Shown piece by piece: positions 1 through 7,000 of a stretch of DNA of 12,026 bases. The DNA comes from JBLHRE01 sp047625765 (lineage in GTDB: Bacteria; Bacteroidota; Bacteroidia; Flavobacteriales; JBLHRE01), in contig JBLHRE010000041.1 in assembly GCA_047625765.1 (NCBI GenBank), forward strand, positions 1-12,026, given 5' to 3'. Position 1 is the first letter of the stretch. Every line of letters begins with the position of its first letter. The translations under genes were made by a program, and so were the position numbers. The notes under the pieces are model-generated. The model did no database searches. It had not been told where the DNA came from and saw only the letters and a program-made list of their open reading frames with translations.

Positions 1-1055
1 CCTAAAATTAAGGCAATTGAAATGTGTATTACCAGTGGCCAATCTAAATGCATATCAATGCCAAATGCCACGCCAGCATTGGCTAATGCAAATATTGGCA
101 TTATAAAAAAGGCCACCCAAGAATGTAATTTTTCTTCTAAATGCTGCAAGGGCGAGTAAACTTTTTCTGTCAGACCATCAATAGCATTTACATGAGCCAT
201 TTGTTTTCTGCTCAACAATGGCGATTTATCTCTTTTACTTTCTTTTAAGCCTTCAAGATGATATGCTAATTTTGTATTGAATTTGCTTAGATGCAACTTC
301 TGTCTAACAGGAATTGAAAGTGCCAAAAGGACTCCCGCGATAGTTGGGTGAACGCCCGATTTTAAAAACAAGAGCCAAACGCCAACACCTAAAGTAAGGT
401 GAAGGTATTTATTGAAAATACCTTTGTGCGCTAACAGGAATAATAGGACAATGGGAATTGATGCGATTAGTAGTAAGTTCCAATGAATTCCTTCGCTATA
501 AAATAGGGCGATAACAATAACGGCTCCAAGGTCATCGATAATGGCAAAGGCAGTTAAAAAGACCTTCAAACCTAAAGGAATGCGCTTTCCCAATAATTTC
601 AAAATTGCCAATGAAAAAGCAATATCTGTTGCCATTGGTATACCCCAACCGTGTACAGTATCTTCTTGCTGGTTTAAGATTAGAAATAAACATACAGGCA
701 AAATCATTCCACCTATTGCCGCAAAAATGGGCAGCGAAGCTTTTTTTAAATCGTCTAATTCCCCAATCAGCAGTTCTCTTTTGATTTCTAAGCCAATCAT
801 AAAAAAGAACACCGCCATAAGTCCATCGTTTACCCATAGACTTAAAGGTTTCACCAATTCGAAACTATCGGTGCTTATTCCAATTTTGTAACTCCATAAA
901 TCGGTGTAGTTCTGAGCAAAAGGACTGTTGGCCCAAATAAGCGCCACAATTGTTGCCGCAAAAAGAAGTATTCCACCTGCGCTTTGGCTTTTTACAAACT
1001 TATTGAAAGGACTTAATAGAATGTCTATTGGATGATTTGTGACGCGTTTTTTCAA
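1..1055 (-). CDS. nhaA: Na+/H+ antiporter NhaA (3' end outside window)
   Basis: Inner-membrane antiporter that exchanges cytoplasmic Na+ for external H+, used in pH and sodium homeostasis. The frame is open for 351 codons to the window edge, so the C-terminus is missing. Visible NhaA hallmarks are SPFNKFVKSQSAGGILL (15-31), LMAVFFFMIGLEIKRELL (79-96), MATDIAFSLA (141-150) with Asp144, and FLTAFAIIDDLGAV (166-179) with the Asp174-Asp175 pair that corresponds to the E. coli D163/D164 ion site. FALANAGV (322-329) is near the edge; the segment carrying the family's conserved Lys300 is not in view. The loop at about 251-310 is charged and looks longer than in E. coli. No in-frame ATG precedes residue 80, so I chose TTG at 1055, which gives the usual short cytoplasmic N-terminus (MKKRVTNHPIDILLSPF). 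It sits 46 bases beyond the clpX terminator, so it is probably transcribed separately. Confidence 0.95.
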   Translation of the reverse strand, partial: MKKRVTNHPIDILLSPFNKFVKSQSAGGILLFAATIVALIWANSPFAQNYTDLWSYKIGISTDSFELVKPLSLWVNDGLMAVFFFMIGLEIKRELLIGELDDLKKASLPIFAAIGGMILPVCLFLILNQQEDTVHGWGIPMATDIAFSLAILKLLGKRIPLGLKVFLTAFAIIDDLGAVIVIALFYSEGIHWNLLLIASIPIVLLFLLAHKGIFNKYLHLTLGVGVWLLFLKSGVHPTIAGVLLALSIPVRQKLHLSKFNTKLAYHLEGLKESKRDKSPLLSRKQMAHVNAIDGLTEKVYSPLQHLEEKLHSWVAFFIMPIFALANAGVAFGIDMHLDWPLVIHISIALIL

Positions 1056-1100
1056 TGTTCTTTTTTCGGTTGATCTGCAATTTAAGGGTTCAATGTAGAT

Positions 1101-1131
1101 AAAAAAAGCCTCGCATTGCGAGGCTTTTTTT
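1101..1131 (-). terminator. Intrinsic terminator after clpX
   Basis: Perfect stem GCCTCGC/GCGAGGC (1108-1114 with 1118-1124) with an ATT loop, flanked by seven A on one side and seven T on the other. On the minus strand it starts 4 bases after the clpX stop codon and ends in a T7 run. The structure is symmetrical, so it could also stop transcription entering from the nhaA side. It separates clpX from nhaA. Confidence 0.93.
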
Positions 1132-1135
1132 AGTT

Positions 1136-2368
1136 TTATGAAGCAGCTTTCAGTTTTGTGAGATAAGCTTTGCTCAAATGTTTCTTTGCGTAAGCTTCGG
1201 TCAATTTTAACTCTTGATTCTCGCCTTCTGATGATGGCAATTCGTACATCGCATCTACAAGAATGGCTTCGCAGATGGATCTTAATCCCCTTGCTCCTAA
1301 TTTATATTCTATGGCTTTTTCTACAATATAGTCAATCGCTTTTGGCTGCACAGAGAATTTGATGTTATCCATTTCAAACAATCGCTCGTATTGTTTCATA
1401 ATAGCATTCTTTGGCTGGGTAAGAATTAACTTCAAAGCGTCAGCATCCAAAGGATTCAAATGCGTTAAAACAGGTAGACGACCAATCAACTCAGGAATCA
1501 AACCAAAAGATTTTAAATCTTGAGGAGCGATGTGTTCCAATAAATTGTTTTTGTCTACTTGATTTTTATTGCCGCTGCTATACCCCATAGCCTGTGCATT
1601 CATTCTGCCAGCAATATGTCTTTCGACACCATCAAAGGCACCACCAGCAATAAACAAAATATTTTTGGTGTTTATTTTAATAAATTTTTGATCTGGGTGC
1701 TTTCTTCCTCCTTGTGGCGGAACATTTACCTCAGAGCCTTCTAGAAGCTTCAGCATAGCCTGTTGCACGCCTTCTCCAGATACGTCTCTCGTTATCGAAG
1801 GGTTGTCACCTTTACGTGCAATTTTGTCTATTTCATCGATAAAAATAATACCTCTTTCTGCTGCTTCAACACTGTAGTCAGCTGCCTGATACAAACGCGA
1901 TAAAATCCCTTCTACATCCTCTCCTACATAACCAGCTTCTGTTAATACAGTAGCATCAACAATGGTAAAAGGAACATTCAACATTTTCGCAATAGTACGT
2001 GCCAACATTGTTTTACCGGTACCAGTTCTTCCAACAAGAATAACATTCGATTTTTCAATCTCTATTTCATCCTTGCTTTCTGGTTGCATCAATCTTTTGT
2101 AGTGATTGTAAACAGCAACGGCTAAAGTCTTTTTTGCAGCTTCCTGACCAATAATGTATTCGTCCAAAAAAGTTTTGATTTCCATGGGCTTGGAAAGCGA
2201 AATATTTTCAGAGATATCACTCTTTTTCTTTTGGTCCAGCTCTTCTGTAACAATCGTACCAGCTTGTTCTATACAAAAATTGCAGATGTGACTTTCTATT
2301 CCAGCAACCAATACATTGGTTTCTTGTTCGGGTCTTCCGCAAAACGAACATTTATTCATTTCATCCAT
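1136..2368 (-). CDS. clpX: ATP-dependent Clp protease ATP-binding subunit ClpX
   Basis: AAA+ unfoldase that recognises tagged or damaged proteins, unfolds them with ATP and threads them into ClpP. At 410 aa it is close to the family's usual length. The N-terminal zinc-binding domain has Cys7, Cys10, Cys29 and Cys32. The ATPase core shows Walker A GRTGTGKT (113-120), pore-loop GYVG (146-149), Walker B IIFIDE (174-179), the GGRKH loop (220-224), LIPELIGRLPV with the arginine-finger Arg297, and sensor-2 GARGLR (358-363). The ClpP-docking loop, IGF in E. coli, reads MGY (261-263). Walker A has Arg where many ClpX proteins have Pro. A second ATG (Met4, 2359) is possible; I kept the first. A TAnnTTTG box ends 5 bases before the start codon. 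It follows clpP by 76 bases, which contain a perfect palindrome, and is followed by a strong terminator. Confidence 0.98.
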   Translation of the reverse strand: MDEMNKCSFCGRPEQETNVLVAGIESHICNFCIEQAGTIVTEELDQKKKSDISENISLSKPMEIKTFLDEYIIGQEAAKKTLAVAVYNHYKRLMQPESKDEIEIEKSNVILVGRTGTGKTMLARTIAKMLNVPFTIVDATVLTEAGYVGEDVEGILSRLYQAADYSVEAAERGIIFIDEIDKIARKGDNPSITRDVSGEGVQQAMLKLLEGSEVNVPPQGGRKHPDQKFIKINTKNILFIAGGAFDGVERHIAGRMNAQAMGYSSGNKNQVDKNNLLEHIAPQDLKSFGLIPELIGRLPVLTHLNPLDADALKLILTQPKNAIMKQYERLFEMDNIKFSVQPKAIDYIVEKAIEYKLGARGLRSICEAILVDAMYELPSSEGENQELKLTEAYAKKHLSKAYLTKLKAAS

Positions 2369-2372
2369 GTGG

Positions 2373-2380
2373 CAAAGGTA
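2373..2380 (-). promoter_or_regulatory. Possible -7 box directly upstream of clpX
   Basis: On the minus strand TACCTTTG matches the Bacteroidota -7 consensus TAnnTTTG exactly. It is followed by only CCAC before the ATG, so a transcript starting about 4 bases downstream would begin at or next to the start codon. No TTG is found at the usual 19-21 base spacing; the nearest is 25 bases upstream, inside the palindrome. This could be an internal clpX promoter giving a nearly leaderless mRNA, or a chance match. Confidence 0.4.
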
Positions 2381-2389
2381 TTAAAATAG

Positions 2390-2417
2390 GTAGGGTCGTT
2401 GTTGCCAACGACCCTAC
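2390..2417. repeat. Perfect 12-bp inverted repeat between clpP and clpX
   Basis: GTAGGGTCGTTG (2390-2401) pairs exactly with CAACGACCCTAC (2406-2417) around a 4-base TTGC loop. It lies 27 bases past the clpP stop codon and 21 bases before the clpX start. The downstream side on the minus strand (CTATTTTAAT) is not a good U-tract, so it is not a typical terminator. It may be an RNA stem that protects or separates the clpP and clpX messages, or a copy of a dispersed palindromic repeat; the local sequence is noticeably more GC-rich than its surroundings. Confidence 0.8.
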
Positions 2418-2444
2418 AAAAAATACTAATAATTTGTTATTGGC

Positions 2445-3122
2445 CTATTTTGGTTTTCTAACCAAAACTTCATCAACCATGCCGTAAGCTTTTGCTTCAT
2501 CGGCTTTCATCCAATAATCACGGTCACCATCCTTTTCGATTTTCTTGATGTCTTGGCCTGAATGTTTAGAGATGATTTCGTACAATTCTCCTTTCAATTT
2601 CATAATCTCACGTGCAGTGATCTCAATATCAGAAGCCTGCCCTTGAGCGCCACCTAATGGTTGGTGAATCATGACACGAGAATGTGGCAATGCCGAACGT
2701 TTTCCTTCTGCACCTGCACATAATAATACCGCACCCATAGAAGCAGCCATACCTGTACAAATTGTAGCAACATCGGGCTGAATATATTGCATAGTATCAT
2801 AAATACCCATACCAGCATAAACACCACCTCCAGGAGAATTCAAATAAATTTGAATATCCTTTGTTGCGTCAACAGATTCTAAGAATAATAATTGGGCTTG
2901 AATTACATTGGCAACATAGTCGTTGATGGGAACACCTAAAAAGATAATTCTATCCATCATCAATCGAGAGAAAACATCCATTGAAGCAATGTTCAGTTGG
3001 CGCTCTTCAATAATTGTTGGCGAAATGTAATCGTTATATGCAGATGAGTAAGCATCCATTGTGGTGCTGCTTATTCCTCTGTGCTGTGTAGCGTATTTGT
3101 AAAACTCGTTCGGATCGAACAT
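2445..3122 (-). CDS. clpP: ATP-dependent Clp protease proteolytic subunit ClpP
   Basis: Serine peptidase that forms the double-heptamer chamber which degrades substrates delivered by ClpX. The catalytic triad is Ser128 (in TGMAASMGA), His153 (in RVMIHQPLGG) and Asp202 (in DGDRDYWM); the 25- and 49-residue spacings equal those of E. coli ClpP. NSPGGGVYAGMGIYD (95-109) is the usual substrate-binding segment. At 225 aa it carries roughly 30 residues before the conserved core, longer than the E. coli propeptide and probably removed by self-processing. It begins 15 bases after tig and is followed by clpX, the common tig-clpP-clpX order, so the three are likely co-transcribed from the promoter upstream of tig. 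Confidence 0.98.
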   Translation of the reverse strand: MFDPNEFYKYATQHRGISSTTMDAYSSAYNDYISPTIIEERQLNIASMDVFSRLMMDRIIFLGVPINDYVANVIQAQLLFLESVDATKDIQIYLNSPGGGVYAGMGIYDTMQYIQPDVATICTGMAASMGAVLLCAGAEGKRSALPHSRVMIHQPLGGAQGQASDIEITAREIMKLKGELYEIISKHSGQDIKKIEKDGDRDYWMKADEAKAYGMVDEVLVRKPK

Positions 3123-3137
3123 GTATTTTGATTTTTT

Positions 3138-4493
3138 TTATTTAGACTCGTTTGCTAATTTAACAAATTCATCGAAGGATACTTCCTTTTCGTTAATGCC
3201 AAATGCTTCTTTGAAATAAGCCAAAGTTTTTTCTACAAATATCTGGTCTTGAATCTTTTTCATCTCCTCTTGATTTTGCAAAACACGTTGTACCACATCT
3301 GCAACTTCTGCGTCAGTAGGATTTGTGTGACCAAATTGTTGCATTTGTTGACGGATTGCATTTCCTGCAAATTCGTTGATGTCTTCCATGGTAACCTTGA
3401 TGTCGTTAGCTTCTGCTAATTTCGACTCAATAATTTGCCATTTTAAACTTTGAGAGTACTTATCGTATTCAGCTTCTAATTGCTCAATAGTAATAGGTTC
3501 TTTGCTTACAGAAACCAACCAACGTTTTAAAAATTCGTTTGGAAGGTCAAAAGGGTACTGATCAATCAAGTATAAAACAACATCATTGTGGAATTTTCTA
3601 TCGCTTTCTGCTGCGTATTGCTTTTCAGAATCTTCGGCAACTTTAGCACGGAACTCTTTCTCATCTGTAACAGTTCCTGGGCCAAATACTTTGTCAAACA
3701 ACTCTTGGTTGATTTCGGCCGCTTCCATACGGTTGATGGTTGCAATAGTAAAACGGAAATCGCTTTCTAATGTAGCGACAATATCTTTTTCAATATTCAA
3801 CATCGAAGCAATATCTGCTTCGTTTTCGAATACTTCTTTAACGTTAAAGGTAACTGCAGTACCAATAGAAGCGCCAAGCAAAGCCTTAGTAACCTCTGCA
3901 TCTTTAACAGTCTCTAAAGACAAAGAAGCATTGTGGATAATACCACCTTCAACATCATTTCCATTCTCATCAACTTCCACAAATTCACCATACATCAAAT
4001 CGCCTTCGGTAACTTCTTCTGGAGAAGCCATTTTACCATAACGCTTTGCGATATTTTCGATAAATCCATCGATCATTTTTTCGTCAGCCTTGATCTTGAA
4101 ATAATCTAATTTATTTTTCTTGGTGATTTTAACATCCACTTTAGGGCTTAAACCTAACTCATAAGTAAAAGTCAAATCAGCTCCTGGAGTAGCCCAATCG
4201 ATATTTAGGCCATCTTTTGGAAGTGGATTACCAAGAATATCTAATTTCTCTTCAGAAATAAACTTGTAGATAGCATCTTGCAATAGTTTGTTAACCTCTT
4301 CGATCTTAGTAGGAGTTTCGTATTGCTTGCGGATCATTCCTGCAGGAACTTTTCCTTTTCTAAAACCTGGAATACTAGCAGTTTTGCGGTAATTGGATAA
4401 TACGGCTTCAACTTTTTCTTGATAATCTTCCGCTTTTACTTCAACTTTAAGAAGTGCGTTTAGTGCGTCTACTTGTTCTTTTACGATATTCAT
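3138..4493 (-). CDS. tig: Trigger factor, ribosome-associated chaperone
   Basis: Chaperone that docks at the ribosomal exit tunnel and shelters nascent chains; many members also have peptidyl-prolyl isomerase activity. The ribosome-docking signature GFRKGKVP is at residues 43-50, the same position as in E. coli trigger factor. The N-terminal domain spans about 1-115, a divergent FKBP-like segment about 150-245, and a long helical C-terminal chaperone region runs to 451. The middle domain does not show clear FKBP active-site residues to my eye, so isomerase activity is uncertain. It is first of the apparent tig-clpP-clpX unit and has a well-matched promoter with a leader of about 70 bases. The ATG chosen puts the signature at its expected distance from the N-terminus. 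Confidence 0.96.
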   Translation of the reverse strand: MNIVKEQVDALNALLKVEVKAEDYQEKVEAVLSNYRKTASIPGFRKGKVPAGMIRKQYETPTKIEEVNKLLQDAIYKFISEEKLDILGNPLPKDGLNIDWATPGADLTFTYELGLSPKVDVKITKKNKLDYFKIKADEKMIDGFIENIAKRYGKMASPEEVTEGDLMYGEFVEVDENGNDVEGGIIHNASLSLETVKDAEVTKALLGASIGTAVTFNVKEVFENEADIASMLNIEKDIVATLESDFRFTIATINRMEAAEINQELFDKVFGPGTVTDEKEFRAKVAEDSEKQYAAESDRKFHNDVVLYLIDQYPFDLPNEFLKRWLVSVSKEPITIEQLEAEYDKYSQSLKWQIIESKLAEANDIKVTMEDINEFAGNAIRQQMQQFGHTNPTDAEVADVVQRVLQNQEEMKKIQDQIFVEKTLAYFKEAFGINEKEVSFDEFVKLANESK

Positions 4494-4568
4494 TGTAGAA
4501 ATTTTAAGACTTAATGCAATGTTATTTTTTTTCTAAATCAGCCAGTTATTGGTAAGGTTTTGAGCCTG

Positions 4569-4599
4569 CAAAACTACGGTATTGTATTGAAATGAGCAA
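4569..4599 (-). promoter_or_regulatory. Promoter of tig-clpP-clpX
   Basis: On the minus strand, TTG (4597-4599), a 20-base spacer, then TAGTTTTG (4569-4576). This matches the Bacteroidota pattern TTG-N19-21-TAnnTTTG in both elements and spacing. The predicted start is near 4565, giving a tig leader of about 70 bases. The rest of the 158-base gap to the preceding gene shows no other clear signal and no obvious terminator. Confidence 0.75.
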
Positions 4600-4651
4600 T
4601 AGATATGCCTGCTTAGAATTGCTGTAAAAATATGTTGGAACTTGAATTGTG

Positions 4652-5482
4652 TTAAGAAACGTTTGCTGCTCCTGTGTTTCCAGTAAGCTTACGCATGATA
4701 CGCCACAACAATGATAACCTAGGAGGGTTTTTGGTTTTAACTAAGACTGCCTTTTTTATTTCTTCGAGGATTTCAGCGTTTGCCACTTCTGCTGAAATAA
4801 ATGAAAGGATGTCTTGTACGAATTCTGGCCTTAATCTGCAACAACTACCAACTATACCTAGAATCATTTTGTCTAAAGCATAATATTCGTTAGTTACCCT
4901 ATTAATGCCAAATGGAGGTACAACTGGCTTGAAGAATTTCCCGTAAGGCGCCACTCGTATAATGAACTTATTCAATTCCTGCTGAGACATGTTCATAGGA
5001 GGGAAGGTGTCGAAATAATGCAATTGGCCTTCTACCAGCGCATAGTTTCTTAATGTTGGGTGAAAGCCCAAATTATCACCTTCTGGTTTTTTGTTCCAGA
5101 AGTTTAAGATTTCAGAAAAAATCAATTTCAGGTTTTTCAAAAATTCCGGTAATTCCGATTCCAGCATCACATTTCGCAGAAGCTGCTCGTGTGCAAAAGC
5201 TTTTTGGAAAATACAAAGCTGAGGTCTTTCTTCTTCTCGTAAAGAAAACATCTGTGTGTCCGGAATTTGAACGCCAGATTCTTTAAGCGCTAAAACGTAC
5301 GCCTTGTGAAGTGCAATGATTTCCTCAAAACTATCATTTATGCCTTTGTACTTCTTGAGCATAAATTCTTCTCCTTGATATGTAATACGAAATGGCTTTG
5401 AGAAAAAGCCCATTTTCGAATCTTCATCAATTTGTTTGCTGTATGCAAAAATGCTTTCCGCTTGAAAATTAGAAATTTTCAT
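4652..5482 (-). CDS. Unrecognised protein with faint kinase/phosphotransferase-like features
   Basis: I do not recognise this 276-aa protein. It has no signal peptide or membrane segment, so it is probably cytoplasmic. Some features recall protein-kinase or aminoglycoside-phosphotransferase folds: FRITYQGEEFMLKKY (31-45) resembles a beta-strand with an ATP-binding Lys, GFHPTLRNYALV (139-150) resembles a catalytic loop in which the usual Asp is absent, and LHYFDTFPPM (154-163) would lie where a DFG-like metal-binding Asp is expected (Asp158). CCRLRPEF (214-221) and a basic C-terminal tail (RLSLLWRIMRKLTG) are also notable. The fold assignment is an inference from spacing of these motifs only. 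It stands alone, 158 bases before tig and 79 bases after the bestrophin gene, with a hairpin separating it from the latter. No convincing promoter is visible. Confidence 0.85.
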   Translation of the reverse strand: MKISNFQAESIFAYSKQIDEDSKMGFFSKPFRITYQGEEFMLKKYKGINDSFEEIIALHKAYVLALKESGVQIPDTQMFSLREEERPQLCIFQKAFAHEQLLRNVMLESELPEFLKNLKLIFSEILNFWNKKPEGDNLGFHPTLRNYALVEGQLHYFDTFPPMNMSQQELNKFIIRVAPYGKFFKPVVPPFGINRVTNEYYALDKMILGIVGSCCRLRPEFVQDILSFISAEVANAEILEEIKKAVLVKTKNPPRLSLLWRIMRKLTGNTGAANVS

Positions 5483-5533
5483 GGATGATTTAAATGCTTA
5501 ATGTGTTTATGGAATTTGGGCCAATTTACAATT

Positions 5534-5557
5534 AAAAGCCAATGAATAATGGCTTTT
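5534..5557 (-). terminator. Probable terminator after the bestrophin gene
   Basis: Stem AAAAGCCA/TGGCTTTT (5534-5541 with 5550-5557) with an 8-base AT-rich loop, starting 4 bases after the bestrophin stop on the minus strand and ending TTTTAATT. The minus-strand T-run is short (four), while on the plus strand it is six T, but no plus-strand gene ends here. Confidence 0.65.
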
Positions 5558-5561
5558 TTGC

Positions 5562-6548
5562 TTACATCAAGAAACCTGCTTCATCTTTAAATGCAGCGGG
5601 TATATTTTCATCATTAATCATTTCTCTAAGGTCAATTTCAATTCCCCTGGCAATGGAGGTAATGGGTACATCATTGTATGTTCCTTCAAAAGGGTTTTCT
5701 GAATAATCCCCGATTTTTTCCATCAAGAAAAAGATCCAAATAATTAATGCCGAAAAGAAGGGGCACAACCAAAATGAGATAGGATTAGAGACATCAAATA
5801 CATCTAACAAACCCAATGGAACGAAGGCGCTAAAAACCATTGTAAGCCAAAGTGCCGTAGAAGCGTACTGTCTTGGAAACGGGAAGTTTTTGATGCGTTC
5901 TGATTTCCCTTGATCTTCGTAAAAGGAAACCACCAAATGGTGGAACTCCATATGTCTGAAATCATCGAAATAACCTGCGTCTTTTAGCTCTTGTAGGCGA
6001 ACAGACTGTTGTTGCATTATTTGTGTTGCAATATTTGCTTTCCCATCCAAAGCCTTTAATTCTGCATCAGAAATAAATCGACTCAACTCTTTGTCTAATT
6101 TCTTATTGTAGTCTTCACATACAACGGGGGCATACCTATCTTTAATACGAAGTTCGGTATGTTCCCACGGTCTGCTTAATCGTAGTTGATGCCTTAGGGC
6201 AGTCATCCAAGCAATATGGCGGTAGATCAATTCTTTTTGAATGGCTTCGGTATTGTCACCTTGCACAAAGGATGTAGCGGCTGCACCAAAACTTCTACTA
6301 TTGTTTACAATGCCTCCCCAGATTTTTCTGGCTTCCCAAGTTCTATCGTATGAGCTATTGTTTTTAAAGCCCAAATAGAATGCAACAGCAACACCAATAA
6401 CACTTAGTGGTTGCCAAGGGATAGGTAAATGCAATTCGAAAAACTTGACGATTCCACAAATAGCGGCAGTATAGATAAAGCCGAAAATAAAGGGTTTTTT
6501 CGACCAGTTAAAAGTCATCCAAAAACCATAATTTCTTTTGATATACAT
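5562..6548 (-). CDS. Bestrophin-family (UPF0187-type) ion channel
   Basis: Bacterial relative of bestrophins, pentameric inner-membrane channels; animal members are calcium-activated chloride channels, and bacterial ones vary in ion selectivity. The N-terminal signature is clear: RNYGFWMTFNWSK (5-17), first membrane segment about 20-38, then LPIPWQPLSVIG (41-52), and FKNNSSYDRTWEARKIWGGI (61-80). A soluble helical region with many charged residues follows (about 97-215), PFP at 223-225, two further membrane segments at about 232-250 and 257-275, and an acidic EKIGDYSENPFEG (277-289) typical of the family's C-terminal half. The 328-aa length is normal for bacterial members. The start codon is 16 bases after the haemoglobin stop, so the two genes are probably one transcript. 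Confidence 0.93.
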   Translation of the reverse strand: MYIKRNYGFWMTFNWSKKPFIFGFIYTAAICGIVKFFELHLPIPWQPLSVIGVAVAFYLGFKNNSSYDRTWEARKIWGGIVNNSRSFGAAATSFVQGDNTEAIQKELIYRHIAWMTALRHQLRLSRPWEHTELRIKDRYAPVVCEDYNKKLDKELSRFISDAELKALDGKANIATQIMQQQSVRLQELKDAGYFDDFRHMEFHHLVVSFYEDQGKSERIKNFPFPRQYASTALWLTMVFSAFVPLGLLDVFDVSNPISFWLCPFFSALIIWIFFLMEKIGDYSENPFEGTYNDVPITSIARGIEIDLREMINDENIPAAFKDEAGFLM

Positions 6549-6564
6549 GAGGGTTGTATTAAGT

Positions 6565-6948
6565 TTATTGTGCTGTTTGGTGAATTTTGAATTGAATCAA
6601 TCCGGAAATTTGCTTGGCTCTTAGTAAAGCATCGTCAGCTTTTTTGCCAGTGAAATTTTCCGTCAAGGTTTTCTCCCATAATTCTAACCAACGTTCGAAA
6701 TGCTCTGCTTTCAGTGCTGATTTTTGATTCAAACTCAAATGTTTTACCATAGGATTTCCTTGGTAGACCATATTTCCTAATAATGCCGATTCCCAAAAAT
6801 CGTACATGGTAGGCATGTGTTTTTGTAGATCCAAGGCGGCAATCTTAGAAAAGAAAAAGCCAATTAGCTCGTCTTCTAAAACTTGCTTGTAAAAGGTATC
6901 TACAAGCAATACGATGTCTTCTCTGGTTTGAATTTCTTTCATAGACAT
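6565..6948 (-). CDS. Group III truncated haemoglobin
   Basis: Small haem-binding globin of the 2-on-2 type, 127 aa. Group III features visible are Tyr20 at the B10 position (TFY), the LDLQKHMPTMYDFWESALLG segment (39-58) with Trp52, and the proximal haem ligand His83 in AEHFERWLELW. Group III globins have been linked to oxygen, nitric oxide or redox chemistry, but no single role is established and none can be read from this sequence. Two starts are possible: ATG at 6948 (MSMKEIQ) lies only 5 bases from a hairpin, while ATG at 6942 (MKEIQ) leaves 11 bases. The second may be the true start; the longer form is given. It lies 52 bases after kbl and 16 bases before the bestrophin gene. Confidence 0.93.
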   Translation of the reverse strand: MSMKEIQTREDIVLLVDTFYKQVLEDELIGFFFSKIAALDLQKHMPTMYDFWESALLGNMVYQGNPMVKHLSLNQKSALKAEHFERWLELWEKTLTENFTGKKADDALLRAKQISGLIQFKIHQTAQ

Positions 6949-6953
6949 AAAAC

Positions 6954-6985
6954 AATAGCCTCAGCTTTTTCAAACTGAGGCTATT
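6954..6985 (-). terminator. Stem-loop between kbl and the haemoglobin gene
   Basis: Perfect 11-bp stem AATAGCCTCAG/CTGAGGCTATT (6954-6964 with 6975-6985) and a 10-base loop. On the minus strand the stem is followed by GTTTTATG, where the short T-run runs into the haemoglobin ATG. It probably terminates kbl transcripts, but its position means it would also cover the ribosome-binding region of the haemoglobin message. Confidence 0.65.
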
Positions 6986-7000
6986 TGTATTCTTTGGTAA

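Noticed and set aside
541..891. Plus-strand and alternative-frame open reading frames over nhaA, tig, clpX, kbl, the hydrolase and glyS
   Set aside because: They are shadows of minus-strand genes with clear family motifs, show no recognisable domains and have no promoter or spacing of their own.
5562..6948. Haemoglobin-bestrophin pair as a defence or signalling system
   Set aside because: Neither protein has a nuclease, protease, NTPase or sensor domain, and no mobile-element or defence genes are nearby.
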